Shown here: piece by piece, positions 1 through 6,287 of the stretch
Numbering within the stretch: the stretch's first letter is position 1
Layout: each line of letters begins with the position of its first letter
Assembly (NCBI GenBank): GCA_945631445.1
Contig: CALZCR010000114.1
Coordinates: forward strand, 1 to 6,287
Direction of reading: 5' to 3'
Length of the DNA: 6,287 nt
From: an uncultured Corynebacterium sp.
GTDB lineage: Bacteria > Actinomycetota > Actinomycetes > Mycobacteriales > Mycobacteriaceae
Notes under the pieces: generated by a model
Databases searched by the model: none
Seen by the model: the letters and a program-made list of their open reading frames with translations, nothing else
Told to the model about the DNA's origin: nothing
Translations under genes and position numbers: made by a program

Positions 1-951
1 TTCGAGCACATCAGAACCTCCCTCCACGAATTCGGCGTCGACTTCGACGTCTATTTCCACGAGAATTCGCTGTTCGAGTCCGGGGCGGTGGAGCGCGCCG
101 TCGCCAAGCTCAAGGACAACGGCAACCTCTACGAATCCGAGGGCGCCTGGTGGCTGCGTTCCACCGACTTCGGCGACGACAAGGACCGCGTGGTGATCAA
201 GTCCGACGGCGACGCCGCCTACATCGCCGGCGACATCGCGTATGTCGCCGACAAGTTCGACCGCGGCCACAGCCTGGCTATCTACATGCTCGGCGCCGAC
301 CACCACGGCTACATCGCCCGCCTGAAGGCCGCGGCCGCCGCCATGGGCTACGACTCCGACCGCGTCGAGGTGCTCATCGGGCAGCTGGTCAACTTGCTCA
401 AGGACGGCGAGGCCGTGCGCATGTCCAAGCGCGCCGGCACCGTCATCACCCTCGACGACCTCGTCGAAGCCATCGGCATCGACGGCGCCCGCTATTCCCT
501 GGTCCGTTCCTCCGTGGACTCGTCCCTGGACATCGACCTGGCGCTGTGGACGTCGCAGTCCTCCGACAACCCCGTCTACTACGTCCAGTACGGACACGCC
601 CGCCTCTGTTCGATCGCGCGCAAGGCCAGCGAAGTCGGCGTCGACGTCGACGGCGCCGACCTTTCCCTGCTCACCCACGAGCGCGAAGGCGACCTGATCC
701 GCACCCTCGGCGAATTCCCCGGCGTGGTCACCACCGCCGCCGAACTTCGCGAACCGCACCGCGTCGCCCGCTACGCGGAGGAACTCGCCGGCGTGTTCCA
801 CCGTTTCTATGACGCGTGCCAGATCCTGCCCAAGGCAGGGGAGACCGCCACCCCCATCCACTCCGCGCGCCTGGCCCTGGCCACCGCGGCGCGCCAGACC
901 CTCGCCAACGCGCTTGGCCTGCTCGGTGTCTCCGCACCGGAGCGCATGTAG
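1..951 (+). CDS. argS: Arginyl-tRNA synthetase, C-terminal part (5' end outside window)
   Basis: This is the C-terminal 316 residues of a cytoplasmic class I aminoacyl-tRNA synthetase that charges tRNA-Arg with arginine using ATP. The frame is open from base 1, so the start lies upstream; the GTG at 88 is internal. The fragment holds the second half of the Rossmann catalytic domain, with GADHHGYI (fragment residues 98-105) and the KMSKS-equivalent loop RMSKRAG (140-146), typical of ArgRS. After it comes the DALR anticodon-binding helical domain, beginning near [12 protein letters not shown] (190-201). The protein ends in LGVSAPERM, the usual ArgRS C-terminus, so the 3' end is intact. The HIGH motif and the N-terminal additional domain are not in the window. 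lysA follows after 17 nt on the same strand, suggesting cotranscription; an argS-lysA operon is established in C. glutamicum. Identification is secure. Confidence 0.97.
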   Translation, partial: FEHIRTSLHEFGVDFDVYFHENSLFESGAVERAVAKLKDNGNLYESEGAWWLRSTDFGDDKDRVVIKSDGDAAYIAGDIAYVADKFDRGHSLAIYMLGADHHGYIARLKAAAAAMGYDSDRVEVLIGQLVNLLKDGEAVRMSKRAGTVITLDDLVEAIGIDGARYSLVRSSVDSSLDIDLALWTSQSSDNPVYYVQYGHARLCSIARKASEVGVDVDGADLSLLTHEREGDLIRTLGEFPGVVTTAAELREPHRVARYAEELAGVFHRFYDACQILPKAGETATPIHSARLALATAARQTLANALGLLGVSAPERM

Positions 952-956
952 GAAGG
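950..956 (+). promoter_or_regulatory. lysA ribosome binding site overlapping the argS stop codon
   Basis: AGGAAGG resembles a Shine-Dalgarno sequence, and its first two bases are the last two of the argS TAG stop (949-951). It lies 12 nt before the lysA ATG at 969, which is longer than optimal. No better site exists in the 17-nt gap. The overlap suggests that ribosomes ending on argS help initiation at lysA (translational coupling); this is inference. Confidence 0.6.
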
Positions 957-968
957 TTCCCCCGCTCC

Positions 969-2297
969 ATGACTGACTTCAACGACCTGCCGGCGCACGT
1001 CTGGCCGCGCAACGCCCAACGCCAAGAAGACGGCGTGATCACCGTCGCAGGTGTCCCCTTGCCCGAAATCGCCGAAGACTACGGCACCCCGGTCATGGTC
1101 ATTGACGAAGACGACTTCCGCACCCGGTGCCGCGACATGGCCACGGCCTTCGGCGGGCCCGAGCGCGTGCATTACGCCTCCAAGGCCTTCCTGACTCGTC
1201 AGGTCGCCCGGTGGGTCGACGAAGAAGGTCTGAGCCTGGACGTGGCTTCCGCCAACGAGTTGGTGATCGCGTTGCGCGCCGACTTCCCGGCGGACCGGAT
1301 CACCGTCCACGGCAACAACAAGTCCGTGCACTTCCTGCGTGACTGCGTCCGCGCCGGCGTCGGCCACGTCGTGCTGGACAACGCCGAAGAACTCGTCCTG
1401 CTCGACGCCGTCGCCCGCGGCGAACAGCGCGTGCAGCGCGTCATGGTGCGCGTCAAGCCCAGCTTAGAGGCCCGCACCAACGCCAAGATCGCCACCGCCC
1501 ACGAGGACCAGAAATTTGGTTTCTCCCTGGCGTCCGGGGAGGCCTTCGACGCGGCGCGCGCCGCGATCACCGCCGAAAACCTCGAGCTCGTCGGACTGCA
1601 CTGCCACATCGGTTCCCAAATCTTCGACGCCGAAGGTTTCGCCTTGGCCGCGGAACGCGTGCTGACGCTGTACTCGCGCATCCACTCCGAACTCGGCGTC
1701 AGCTTGCCGGAGCTGGATTTAGGCGGCGGCTACGGCATCGCCTACACCGCAGAGCAGCGTCCCCTGGACGTGGATCAGGTCGCGCACGACCTGCTCACCG
1801 CCGTCGGCAAGACCGCCGCCGATCTGGGCATCGACGCCCCGACCGTGTTCGTCGAGCCGGGCCGCGCGATCGCCGGCCCCGCCGGAGTCACCGTCTATGA
1901 GGTCGGCGCCATCAAAACCGTCGACGTCAGCGAAAACTTCACCCGCCGCTATTTGTCCGTCGACGGCGGCATGAGCGACAACATCCGTCCCGCCCTCTAC
2001 GACGCGGACTACGACGGACGGGTCGTCTCCCGCTTCACGGACGAGGGGCCGGTCGCTTCTCGGGTGGTGGGCTCACACTGCGAATCTGGTGACATTCTCA
2101 TTGACGACGCGCAGATTCCCGCGGACGTGACCACCGGCGATTACTTCGCGATGGCCGCCACCGGGGCTTATTCTTACGCGATGAGCTCCAACTACAATGC
2201 GTTCGGCAAGCCCGCCGTGGTCACCGTGCGTGCGGGTGAGGTCAAGCTCATGCTGCGCCGCGAAACGGTCGACGATTTGTTGGCCCTGGAGCCTTAA
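969..2297 (+). CDS. lysA: Diaminopimelate decarboxylase
   Basis: A 442-residue PLP enzyme that decarboxylates meso-2,6-diaminopimelate to L-lysine, the last step of lysine synthesis, in the cytoplasm. It is a fold-type III (alanine racemase-like) decarboxylase. The N-terminal barrel carries the PLP lysine K72 in HYASKAF (68-74), the HIGSQ motif (213-217), the glycine-rich phosphate-binding motif GGGYG (252-256) and EPGRA (296-300). The C-terminal beta domain carries the substrate-site cysteine in GSHCESGD (368-375, C371) and [12 protein letters not shown] (399-410). Length is close to the C. glutamicum enzyme (about 445 residues). The ATG at 969 was chosen because it gives the normal N-terminus and follows an SD-like sequence; the open frame extends upstream to 816, but that part lies inside argS and is out of frame with it. 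It is probably cotranscribed with argS and ends before the palindrome at 2345-2376. All key residues are present. Confidence 0.97.
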   Translation: MTDFNDLPAHVWPRNAQRQEDGVITVAGVPLPEIAEDYGTPVMVIDEDDFRTRCRDMATAFGGPERVHYASKAFLTRQVARWVDEEGLSLDVASANELVIALRADFPADRITVHGNNKSVHFLRDCVRAGVGHVVLDNAEELVLLDAVARGEQRVQRVMVRVKPSLEARTNAKIATAHEDQKFGFSLASGEAFDAARAAITAENLELVGLHCHIGSQIFDAEGFALAAERVLTLYSRIHSELGVSLPELDLGGGYGIAYTAEQRPLDVDQVAHDLLTAVGKTAADLGIDAPTVFVEPGRAIAGPAGVTVYEVGAIKTVDVSENFTRRYLSVDGGMSDNIRPALYDADYDGRVVSRFTDEGPVASRVVGSHCESGDILIDDAQIPADVTTGDYFAMAATGAYSYAMSSNYNAFGKPAVVTVRAGEVKLMLRRETVDDLLALEP

Positions 2298-2344
2298 CCG
2301 GCGCCGTACTGCGCCCGCAGTCGCCCTGGTCGCAATTCCCGTGA

Positions 2345-2376
2345 AAAGCCGCGCCGACATATGTCGGCGCGGCTTT
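2345..2376. terminator. Bidirectional intrinsic terminator between convergent lysA and MFS gene
   Basis: A perfect 32-nt palindrome: AAAGCCGCGCCGACAT (2345-2360) is followed directly by its exact reverse complement (2361-2376). As RNA it would form a stem of about 14 bp with an ATAT loop. It is GC-rich in the middle and A/U at the base. On the plus strand the stem ends in UUU and is followed by CUCGUUU; on the minus strand it ends in UUUU. It lies 47 nt after the lysA stop and 33 nt beyond the inferred transporter stop, so it can terminate both genes. Confidence 0.9.
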
Positions 2377-2409
2377 CTCGTTTGCCCCGGCGGAGGGGAA
2401 GAGAGTTTC

Positions 2410-3686
2410 TTACTGCGACGTCTTCGGAGCCGGTGCGGAGTCGACGATGGTGATTTTTTCTGCTTGCCGCCGCGGGGTTCCTTGGCGAAGAAGAAGCCGA
2501 ACCAGGCGACCGCAGAGATGGCGCCCAGCACCATCCAGCTCCACCTTTCGCCGACGTAGCCGGCGCTCACGGAATAGACGTAAGGGAAAACGAAGGCGCC
2601 GACGTTGCCCAGGGACAACACCAGACCAAAGGCGGTGGAGTAGTTCTGGGGCGAAATCTCGTCCGGGTACTCGGCGTGGGCGACGGTGGCCGGGGAGAAG
2701 TACATCGAACCCAGAATGCCGATCAGCGGGAGAACGACCCACAAGGCGCTGCCCTCTATGAACGGCAGCACCAGCAGCAGGAGAACCAGCAGGCCGGCGG
2801 GGACCCACAAGGTGGGCAGGAAGGAGCGGGCGCGGTCCGCGATGATTCCGCTCACCAGCGCCGCCGGGATGCCGAGAATCAGCATCAAAGCGCCCAGCAA
2901 GCCGGCCGACTCAGCGGAGAAGCCGAACTCGGATTCCACATAACCGGGGCCCAGCTGAGACACGGTGAACAGGGCGCCGTAGCCGCAGACGCTGCCGATG
3001 CCGATCGCCCAGATGGAGCGGGAGCGGAACACCTCGCCGGTCGATTCCCAGCTGAAGTGGCCGCCGTCGAGCCCCTTGACATAGTCCGGGGTCTTGACGA
3101 AGAAGACCGCGGCGATGGCGATGACCAAGCTGACGACACCGGCGATCAGGGTGCTCTGGCGCCACCCGTAGGAGTCGATGAGGATGGTCCAGAGGTAAAG
3201 ACCCAGGGCGGAGCCGCCGGTAAAGCCGACTCCGTTGACGAGCCCACCGACCACGAGGCGGGCGTGCTGGGGCGGAGCCCAAGCGGTCGCCAACGGGAAG
3301 GCCGCGCCAGCCATAAAGGACATGGCGAGGCCGCCGAGGCCACGGGAGATGACCATCATCGTGTAGCTTTCGGCGATCACGAACAGGAACGTCGAAATCA
3401 CCAGGGCGAATGCGCCCCAGACGGCGACCCGCTTAATGCCCCAGGCCGCGGCCGCGAAACCGGCGGGCACGTGGGCGACGGCGTAGCCGAGGAACCAGAT
3501 GGAGACCAACAGGCCGATCTGGGTCAGATCAAGGGAAAATTCATCTTGCAGTATCCCGAACGCCGGAACGGTGGCGTACATCTGCAGTCCGTAGGCGAAA
3601 GAAAGTAACACCGCCATGACGATGGCCGCGTAACCGCGGAAACCCAACGGAGGGCGACGTTTGTCCATCACTGTTGCGGAAGACAT
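2410..3686 (-). CDS. MFS transporter, 12 membrane helices, frameshifted near its C-terminus
   Basis: Inner-membrane secondary transporter of the major facilitator superfamily; substrate unknown. The protein from ATG 3686 shows about twelve hydrophobic segments, roughly residues 18-40, 56-76, 87-105, 109-133, 145-168, 178-197, 226-245, 260-284, 291-309, 314-336, 350-373 and 382-402, with a longer central loop at 198-225. Loop 8-9 has SGIIADRARS (279-288), a motif-A-like element; the loop 2-3 copy (PAGFAAAAWGIKR, 74-86) lacks the usual aspartate. Start choice: AGAAGGGA lies 7 nt upstream. After residue 411 the frame passes an A6 run and continues 182 codons through the terminator and antisense to lysA, to a stop at 2073. 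Shifting by -1 (equivalent to seven As) instead gives the short tail ITIVDSAPAPKTSQ, a stop at 2410 and a 425-residue protein, which I take as the ancestral form. The shift falls after the last helix, so transport may survive. Family call is firm; a specific subfamily is not claimed. Confidence 0.85.
2454..2459 (-). other. Frameshift site: homopolymer A6 (minus strand) in the MFS gene
   Basis: On the coding strand the reading is CAG AAA AAA TCA. The frame before the run encodes the whole MFS fold. The frame that gives a compact tail and a stop before the terminator requires one extra A, or a -1 slip over the tandem AAA codons. Possible causes are a real indel, a base-calling error in the homopolymer, or transcriptional or ribosomal slippage. 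It is not a perfect X XXY YYZ heptamer, because the base before AAA AAA is G. Confidence 0.7.
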
Positions 3687-3720
3687 AAATAGGTCCCTTC
3701 TAATCAATATCTTAAATAGG
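3686..3720. repeat. Direct repeat TAAATAGG flanking the MFS translation start region
   Basis: TAAATAGG occurs at 3686-3693 and again at 3713-3720, 27 bp apart start to start. The first copy covers the start codon edge and the RBS spacer, and the second overlaps the putative -10 region. The second copy also forms a small dyad, TAGG-AA-CCTA (3717-3726). These could be half-sites for a regulator of the transporter or chance in AT-rich DNA. Confidence 0.4.
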
Positions 3721-3739
3721 AACCTAGAAACCGTAACAA
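3709..3739 (-). promoter_or_regulatory. Candidate promoter of the MFS gene
   Basis: Reading the minus strand, TTGTTA (3739-3734) is a plausible -35 and TAAGAT (3714-3709) a plausible -10, with 19 nt between them, which is long. Transcription would start near 3702, giving a leader of about 16 nt that just includes the SD-like AGAAGGGA (3701-3694). TATTTA (3718-3713) is an alternative -10 with a 15-nt spacer. Assigned by motif only. Confidence 0.35.
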
Positions 3740-3748
3740 TAATGTCAC
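3733..3748. promoter_or_regulatory. Operator-like dyad overlapping the putative MFS -35
   Basis: GTAACA-N4-TGTCAC: five of six arm positions are symmetric. It overlaps the candidate -35 element of the transporter promoter, where a bound repressor would block polymerase. The regulator is unknown. No regulator gene lies in the window. Confidence 0.35.
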
Positions 3749-4000
3749 CTAATTGAAACGCATTGATTTGCTGAGGCGAAATATCCGAGAGGTGATCGGC
3801 GGCGAGTCGCAGAGGTGGGGTGGCCGTGAATCGCATCTGTAATTCCTCCAGCATACAGCGTTTTTCTTTTCTGTTTTGCTGGCTTCATGTGCGAAAACGG
3901 CGATTCGTGGCGGGGTCGGCCGCCGTGCGGGTTCACCGAATCCTTCGATCCCGAAAGGCGGGTTTGGGGGAGGGGTCGCCCCACGCTGCACGACGTTGAA

Positions 4001-4006
4001 TATAAT
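4001..4006 (+). promoter_or_regulatory. Consensus -10 hexamer TATAAT, possible distal hom promoter
   Basis: A perfect TATAAT in an otherwise GC-rich stretch, at the centre of the dyad GAAT-ATA-ATTC (3999-4009 region). No recognisable -35 lies 16-19 nt upstream, which is common in corynebacteria. If used, transcription would start near 4013 and give hom a leader of about 240 nt that includes the hairpins at 4022-4090. The opposite strand of the same island reads TATATT (4004-3999), so the site could fire both ways. Confidence 0.4.
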
Positions 4007-4021
4007 TCCGAAGATTTCTAC

Positions 4022-4090
4022 CCTTTCCCACCCTCGTGGGCTAGAGAAGGAACTTCCCACCCCTCTCGCCACTGAAGGCGGGAGGGGCGG
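4022..4090 (+). other. Structured segment with mutually exclusive hairpins upstream of hom
   Basis: The strongest stem is CCCCTCTCGCC (4060-4070) with GGCGGGAGGGG (4077-4087), 11 bp including one G-U and a 6-nt loop. Upstream, CCCAC (4027-4031) pairs with GTGGG (4036-4040) around a 4-nt loop. That same GTGGG can instead pair with a second CCCAC (4056-4060), with GAAG/CTTC (4046-4049 with 4053-4056) inside. TTCCCACCC is repeated at 4025-4033 and 4054-4062. No U-tract follows, so it is not a simple terminator. It may be a cis-acting RNA if transcription starts at the TATAAT site. No known riboswitch class is recognised. Confidence 0.4.
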
Positions 4091-4111
4091 CGGCGCGGGC
4101 GGGAATGAAAA

Positions 4112-4131
4112 TGCACAGCTTGGTCTACACT
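4112..4131 (+). promoter_or_regulatory. Candidate hom promoter -10 with overlapping McbR-like half-site
   Basis: TACACT (4126-4131) fits the corynebacterial -10 pattern TANANT and would give a start near 4138 and a leader of about 114 nt. Overlapping it is GTCTA (4123-4127), an exact right half of the McbR box TAGAC-N6-GTCTA; the left half, TGCAC (4112-4116), matches at three of five positions. McbR represses methionine and sulfur genes, including hom, in C. glutamicum. An operator over the -10 would suit repression. Motif match only. Confidence 0.4.
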
Positions 4132-4207
4132 GGGTTGGTGCCCCCGGCCAGCGTGAGCTGTCCTAGTTATCTAAGATGTCGGGGAGGCACACGTTTTACC
4201 AGTAACC

Positions 4208-4247
4208 GCCGGGCGTCACCCCAGTCACCCGGCAGATGCGACAGGAG
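4208..4247 (+). promoter_or_regulatory. hom ribosome binding site with adjacent upstream hairpin
   Basis: AGGAG (4243-4247) lies 4 nt before the ATG at 4252 and 10 nt before a second in-frame ATG at 4258, so either could be used. Alignment with the remembered C. glutamicum protein favours 4252. Just upstream, GCCGGG (4208-4213) can pair with CCCGGC (4228-4233) around a 14-nt loop that contains the repeat GTCACCC (4215-4221 and 4224-4230). The stem ends 9 nt before the RBS and leaves it exposed. Confidence 0.6.
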
Positions 4248-4251
4248 AACC

Positions 4252-5592
4252 ATGACGATGACCCAGCAGTCCACTTTTAAACCCGGTAAGGGAATCGGCC
4301 AACCCGTGGGTGTCGCCGTTCTGGGCATGGGCACCGTCGGCACGGAAGTCGTCCGCCTCATGGACGAATACGCCGATGAGTTTGCGGCCCGCATCGGGGG
4401 ACCGCTGGAGCTCAAGGGCATCGCCGTCTCCGACTTGGAGAAACAGCGCCCGGGCGTTCCCGCTGAATTGCTCACCGACGACGCCATGAGCCTCGTCGAG
4501 CGCGACGACGTCGACATCGTCGTCGAGGTCATCGGCGGCATCGATTACCCGCGCCGCGTCGTGTTGGCTGCGCTCAACGCCGGCAAGTCCGTCGTCACCG
4601 CCAACAAGGCCCTGGTGGCGGCACACGCCGACGAGCTCGCCGAGGCCGCTGACGCCGCGCAGGTCGACCTGTACTTCGAGGCCGCCGTCGCCGCCGCCAT
4701 CCCGGTCGTCGGCATGCTGCGTCGCTCGCTGGCGGGCGATCAGGTGCAGCGGATCTCCGGCATCGTCAACGGCACGACCAACTACATCCTCGACGCCATG
4801 ACCTCCACCGGCGCGACTTATGACGACGCGCTCGCCGAGGCGACCCGCCTGGGCTACGCCGAAGCTGACCCGACCGCCGACGTCGAGGGACACGACGCTG
4901 CCTCCAAGGCCGCGATCCTCGCCTCCCTGGGGTTCCACACCCGCGTGAAGTTCGACGACGTGCACACCGAGGGCATCACCAAGGTCACCGCCGACGACAT
5001 CGAGGCCGCCCGCAAGGCCGGCTACACCATCAAGTTGCTGGCCATCTGCGAGAAGGTCACCAACGACAAGGGCGAGGAGTCGGTCAACGCCCGCGTGCAC
5101 CCGACCCTGATCCCGAGCGAGCACCCGCTGGCTTCGGTCAAGGAGTCCTACAACGCGATCTACGTCGACTCCGAGGCCGCCGGTTCCCTGATGTTCTACG
5201 GCAACGGCGCCGGCGGCGCCCCGACCGCCTCCGCGGTGCTGGGCGACCTCGTCGGCGCCGCGCGCAACAAGGTCCACGGCGGCCGCGCCCCGGGCGACAA
5301 CACCTACGCGAACCTGCCGATCGCGGAGTTCGGTGAGGTCACCTCCCGCTACCACATCGACATGTCCGTAGCGGACCGTGCGGGCGTCCTCGCCGAGCTG
5401 GCCACCAAGTTCGCCGATTCTGACGTCTCGCTGCGCACCCTGCGCCAGGAAGAGGAGGAGCGTCACTCCCGCGCACGCCTGGTCATCGTCACGCACTCCG
5501 CCAAGGAGTCGAAGCTGGCGCAGATCGTCGACGAGCTCAGCCAGCTGGACTACGTCCACGAGATCAACAGCGTCATCCGCCTCGACAGCTAA
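4252..5592 (+). CDS. hom: Homoserine dehydrogenase with C-terminal ACT domain
   Basis: A 446-residue cytoplasmic NAD(P)H-dependent enzyme reducing L-aspartate 4-semialdehyde to L-homoserine, the entry to threonine, methionine and isoleucine. The N-terminal Rossmann domain has GMGTVG (25-30). The substrate domain has VTANKALVA (115-123) with the probable catalytic K119, NGTTNYIL (173-180) and the family signature region at 197-219, including E204, D210 and K219. A C-terminal ACT domain starts near residue 367 and contains DRAGVLAELA (375-384). This domain mediates threonine feedback inhibition in C. glutamicum. The glycine there (G378) matches the position where a C. glutamicum substitution removes inhibition, so this enzyme is probably threonine-sensitive. 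Start 4252 was chosen for its RBS and because numbering then matches the C. glutamicum protein (about 445 residues) from the N-terminus; the frame is open upstream to 4105. thrB follows after 30 nt, consistent with a hom-thrB operon. Confidence 0.97.
   Translation: MTMTQQSTFKPGKGIGQPVGVAVLGMGTVGTEVVRLMDEYADEFAARIGGPLELKGIAVSDLEKQRPGVPAELLTDDAMSLVERDDVDIVVEVIGGIDYPRRVVLAALNAGKSVVTANKALVAAHADELAEAADAAQVDLYFEAAVAAAIPVVGMLRRSLAGDQVQRISGIVNGTTNYILDAMTSTGATYDDALAEATRLGYAEADPTADVEGHDAASKAAILASLGFHTRVKFDDVHTEGITKVTADDIEAARKAGYTIKLLAICEKVTNDKGEESVNARVHPTLIPSEHPLASVKESYNAIYVDSEAAGSLMFYGNGAGGAPTASAVLGDLVGAARNKVHGGRAPGDNTYANLPIAEFGEVTSRYHIDMSVADRAGVLAELATKFADSDVSLRTLRQEEEERHSRARLVIVTHSAKESKLAQIVDELSQLDYVHEINSVIRLDS

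Positions 5593-6287
<695 letters not shown>

Larger units (their letters stand above)
3687..3836 (-). other. In-frame upstream ORF (50 codons) with strong RBS, fused to the MFS frame
   Basis: An ATG at 3836 is preceded by GGAGG (3849-3845 on the minus strand) with an 8-nt spacer, a better ribosome binding site than that of the assigned MFS start. From it 50 codons run without a stop directly into the ATG at 3686; a further in-frame ATG lies at 3854. The start of the ORF is fairly GC-rich, but its later part uses codons rare in such genomes (TTA, CTA, ATA, AGA, AGG) and contains the promoter-like and dyad motifs. The peptide begins MRFTATPPLRLAADHL and has no MFS-like hydrophobic character before the assigned start. 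It could be an alternative N-terminus, a remnant of another gene or chance. I do not recognise it. Confidence 0.3.
3855..4110. other. Intergenic stretch without a credible gene, GC-rich and hairpin-rich
   Basis: Together with flanking regulatory DNA this is part of the 565-nt gap between the divergent MFS and hom genes. It opens with a T-rich run (about 3861-3878) and then turns strongly GC-rich. Small inverted repeats include GGCGG/CCGCC (3909-3913 with 3920-3924), the competing pair ACGGCG/CGCCGT (3897-3902 with 3921-3926) and GGGG-TCG-CCCC (3972-3982). A short AT island (3996-4006) carries TATAAT. Open frames exist on both strands, but they lack a convincing RBS, have low-complexity Pro/Arg/Gly composition and resemble no family I recognise, so I call none of them a gene. 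Confidence 0.6.

Noticed and set aside
2073..2409. C-terminal continuation of the transporter frame through the terminator and antisense to lysA
   Set aside because: It is Arg/Pro-rich, lies past a perfect terminator and opposite well-conserved lysA codons; it is best explained as readthrough after a frameshift.
2676..3608. 310-codon plus-strand frame opposite the transporter
   Set aside because: Hydrophilic low-complexity shadow of the membrane helices encoded on the minus strand, with no RBS or recognisable domain.
3731..3750. GlxR (Crp-type) site TGTGA-N6-TCACA at the MFS promoter
   Set aside because: One half matches at four of five positions but the other at only two of five, too weak to call.
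3928..3957. T-arm-like stretch GGTTCACCGAATCC suggesting a tRNA or attachment site
   Set aside because: The stem is imperfect, and there is no matching acceptor, anticodon or D arm in the flanks.
3745..4166. Several short overlapping open frames on both strands in the MFS-hom gap
   Set aside because: No credible RBS for most, low-complexity composition and mutual overlap; the only one kept as a possibility is the in-frame leader at 3687-3836.
4176..4205. Nine-residue ORF (MSGRHTFYQ) as a threonine attenuator leader peptide
   Set aside because: It has only one Thr codon and no Ile or internal Met run, and no terminator hairpin with a U-tract follows.
4105..4251. Upstream in-frame start for hom (ATG 4105)
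   Set aside because: It would add 49 residues absent from known Hom proteins and overlaps the candidate -10 at 4126; the ATG at 4252 has AGGAG nearby and matches the family N-terminus.

Overview
The window is a chromosomal amino-acid biosynthesis segment of a high-GC actinobacterium, almost certainly a Corynebacterium. Evidence for this is the gene order argS-lysA followed by hom-thrB, the GC-rich third codon positions, and close similarity of the predicted LysA, Hom and ThrB proteins to the C. glutamicum proteins as I remember them. I cannot name the species.

Layout. Positions 1-951 hold the 3' part of argS (arginyl-tRNA synthetase). It is followed after 17 nt by lysA (969-2297), and the lysA Shine-Dalgarno sequence overlaps the argS stop codon. 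A perfect 32-nt palindrome (2345-2376) forms a terminator that can serve both strands. The next gene is a convergent major facilitator superfamily (MFS) transporter on the minus strand (start 3686). Its natural C-terminus appears to lie at 2410, but a one-base shift at an A6 tract (2454-2459) puts the main reading frame out of register. Uncorrected, that frame would run through the terminator and into lysA antisense. A 565-nt intergenic region (3687-4251) lies between the divergent transporter and hom genes. It contains promoter-like and operator-like motifs, an in-frame upstream ORF with a strong ribosome binding site, and several GC-rich hairpins. Then come hom (4252-5592, homoserine dehydrogenase with a C-terminal ACT domain) and thrB (5623 to the window end, homoserine kinase, truncated by the window).

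How the genes work together. Hom reduces aspartate semialdehyde to homoserine, the branch leading to threonine, methionine and isoleucine. ThrB phosphorylates homoserine towards threonine. LysA makes lysine from meso-diaminopimelate, the end of the competing branch from the same semialdehyde. ArgS sits ahead of lysA in what looks like an operon, a known corynebacterial arrangement. The transporter's substrate cannot be read from the sequence.

The core genes are ordinary housekeeping genes and I see no new enzymatic system. The points worth a second look are the transporter frameshift, the structured hom leader, and the regulatory sites around hom, thrB and the transporter.
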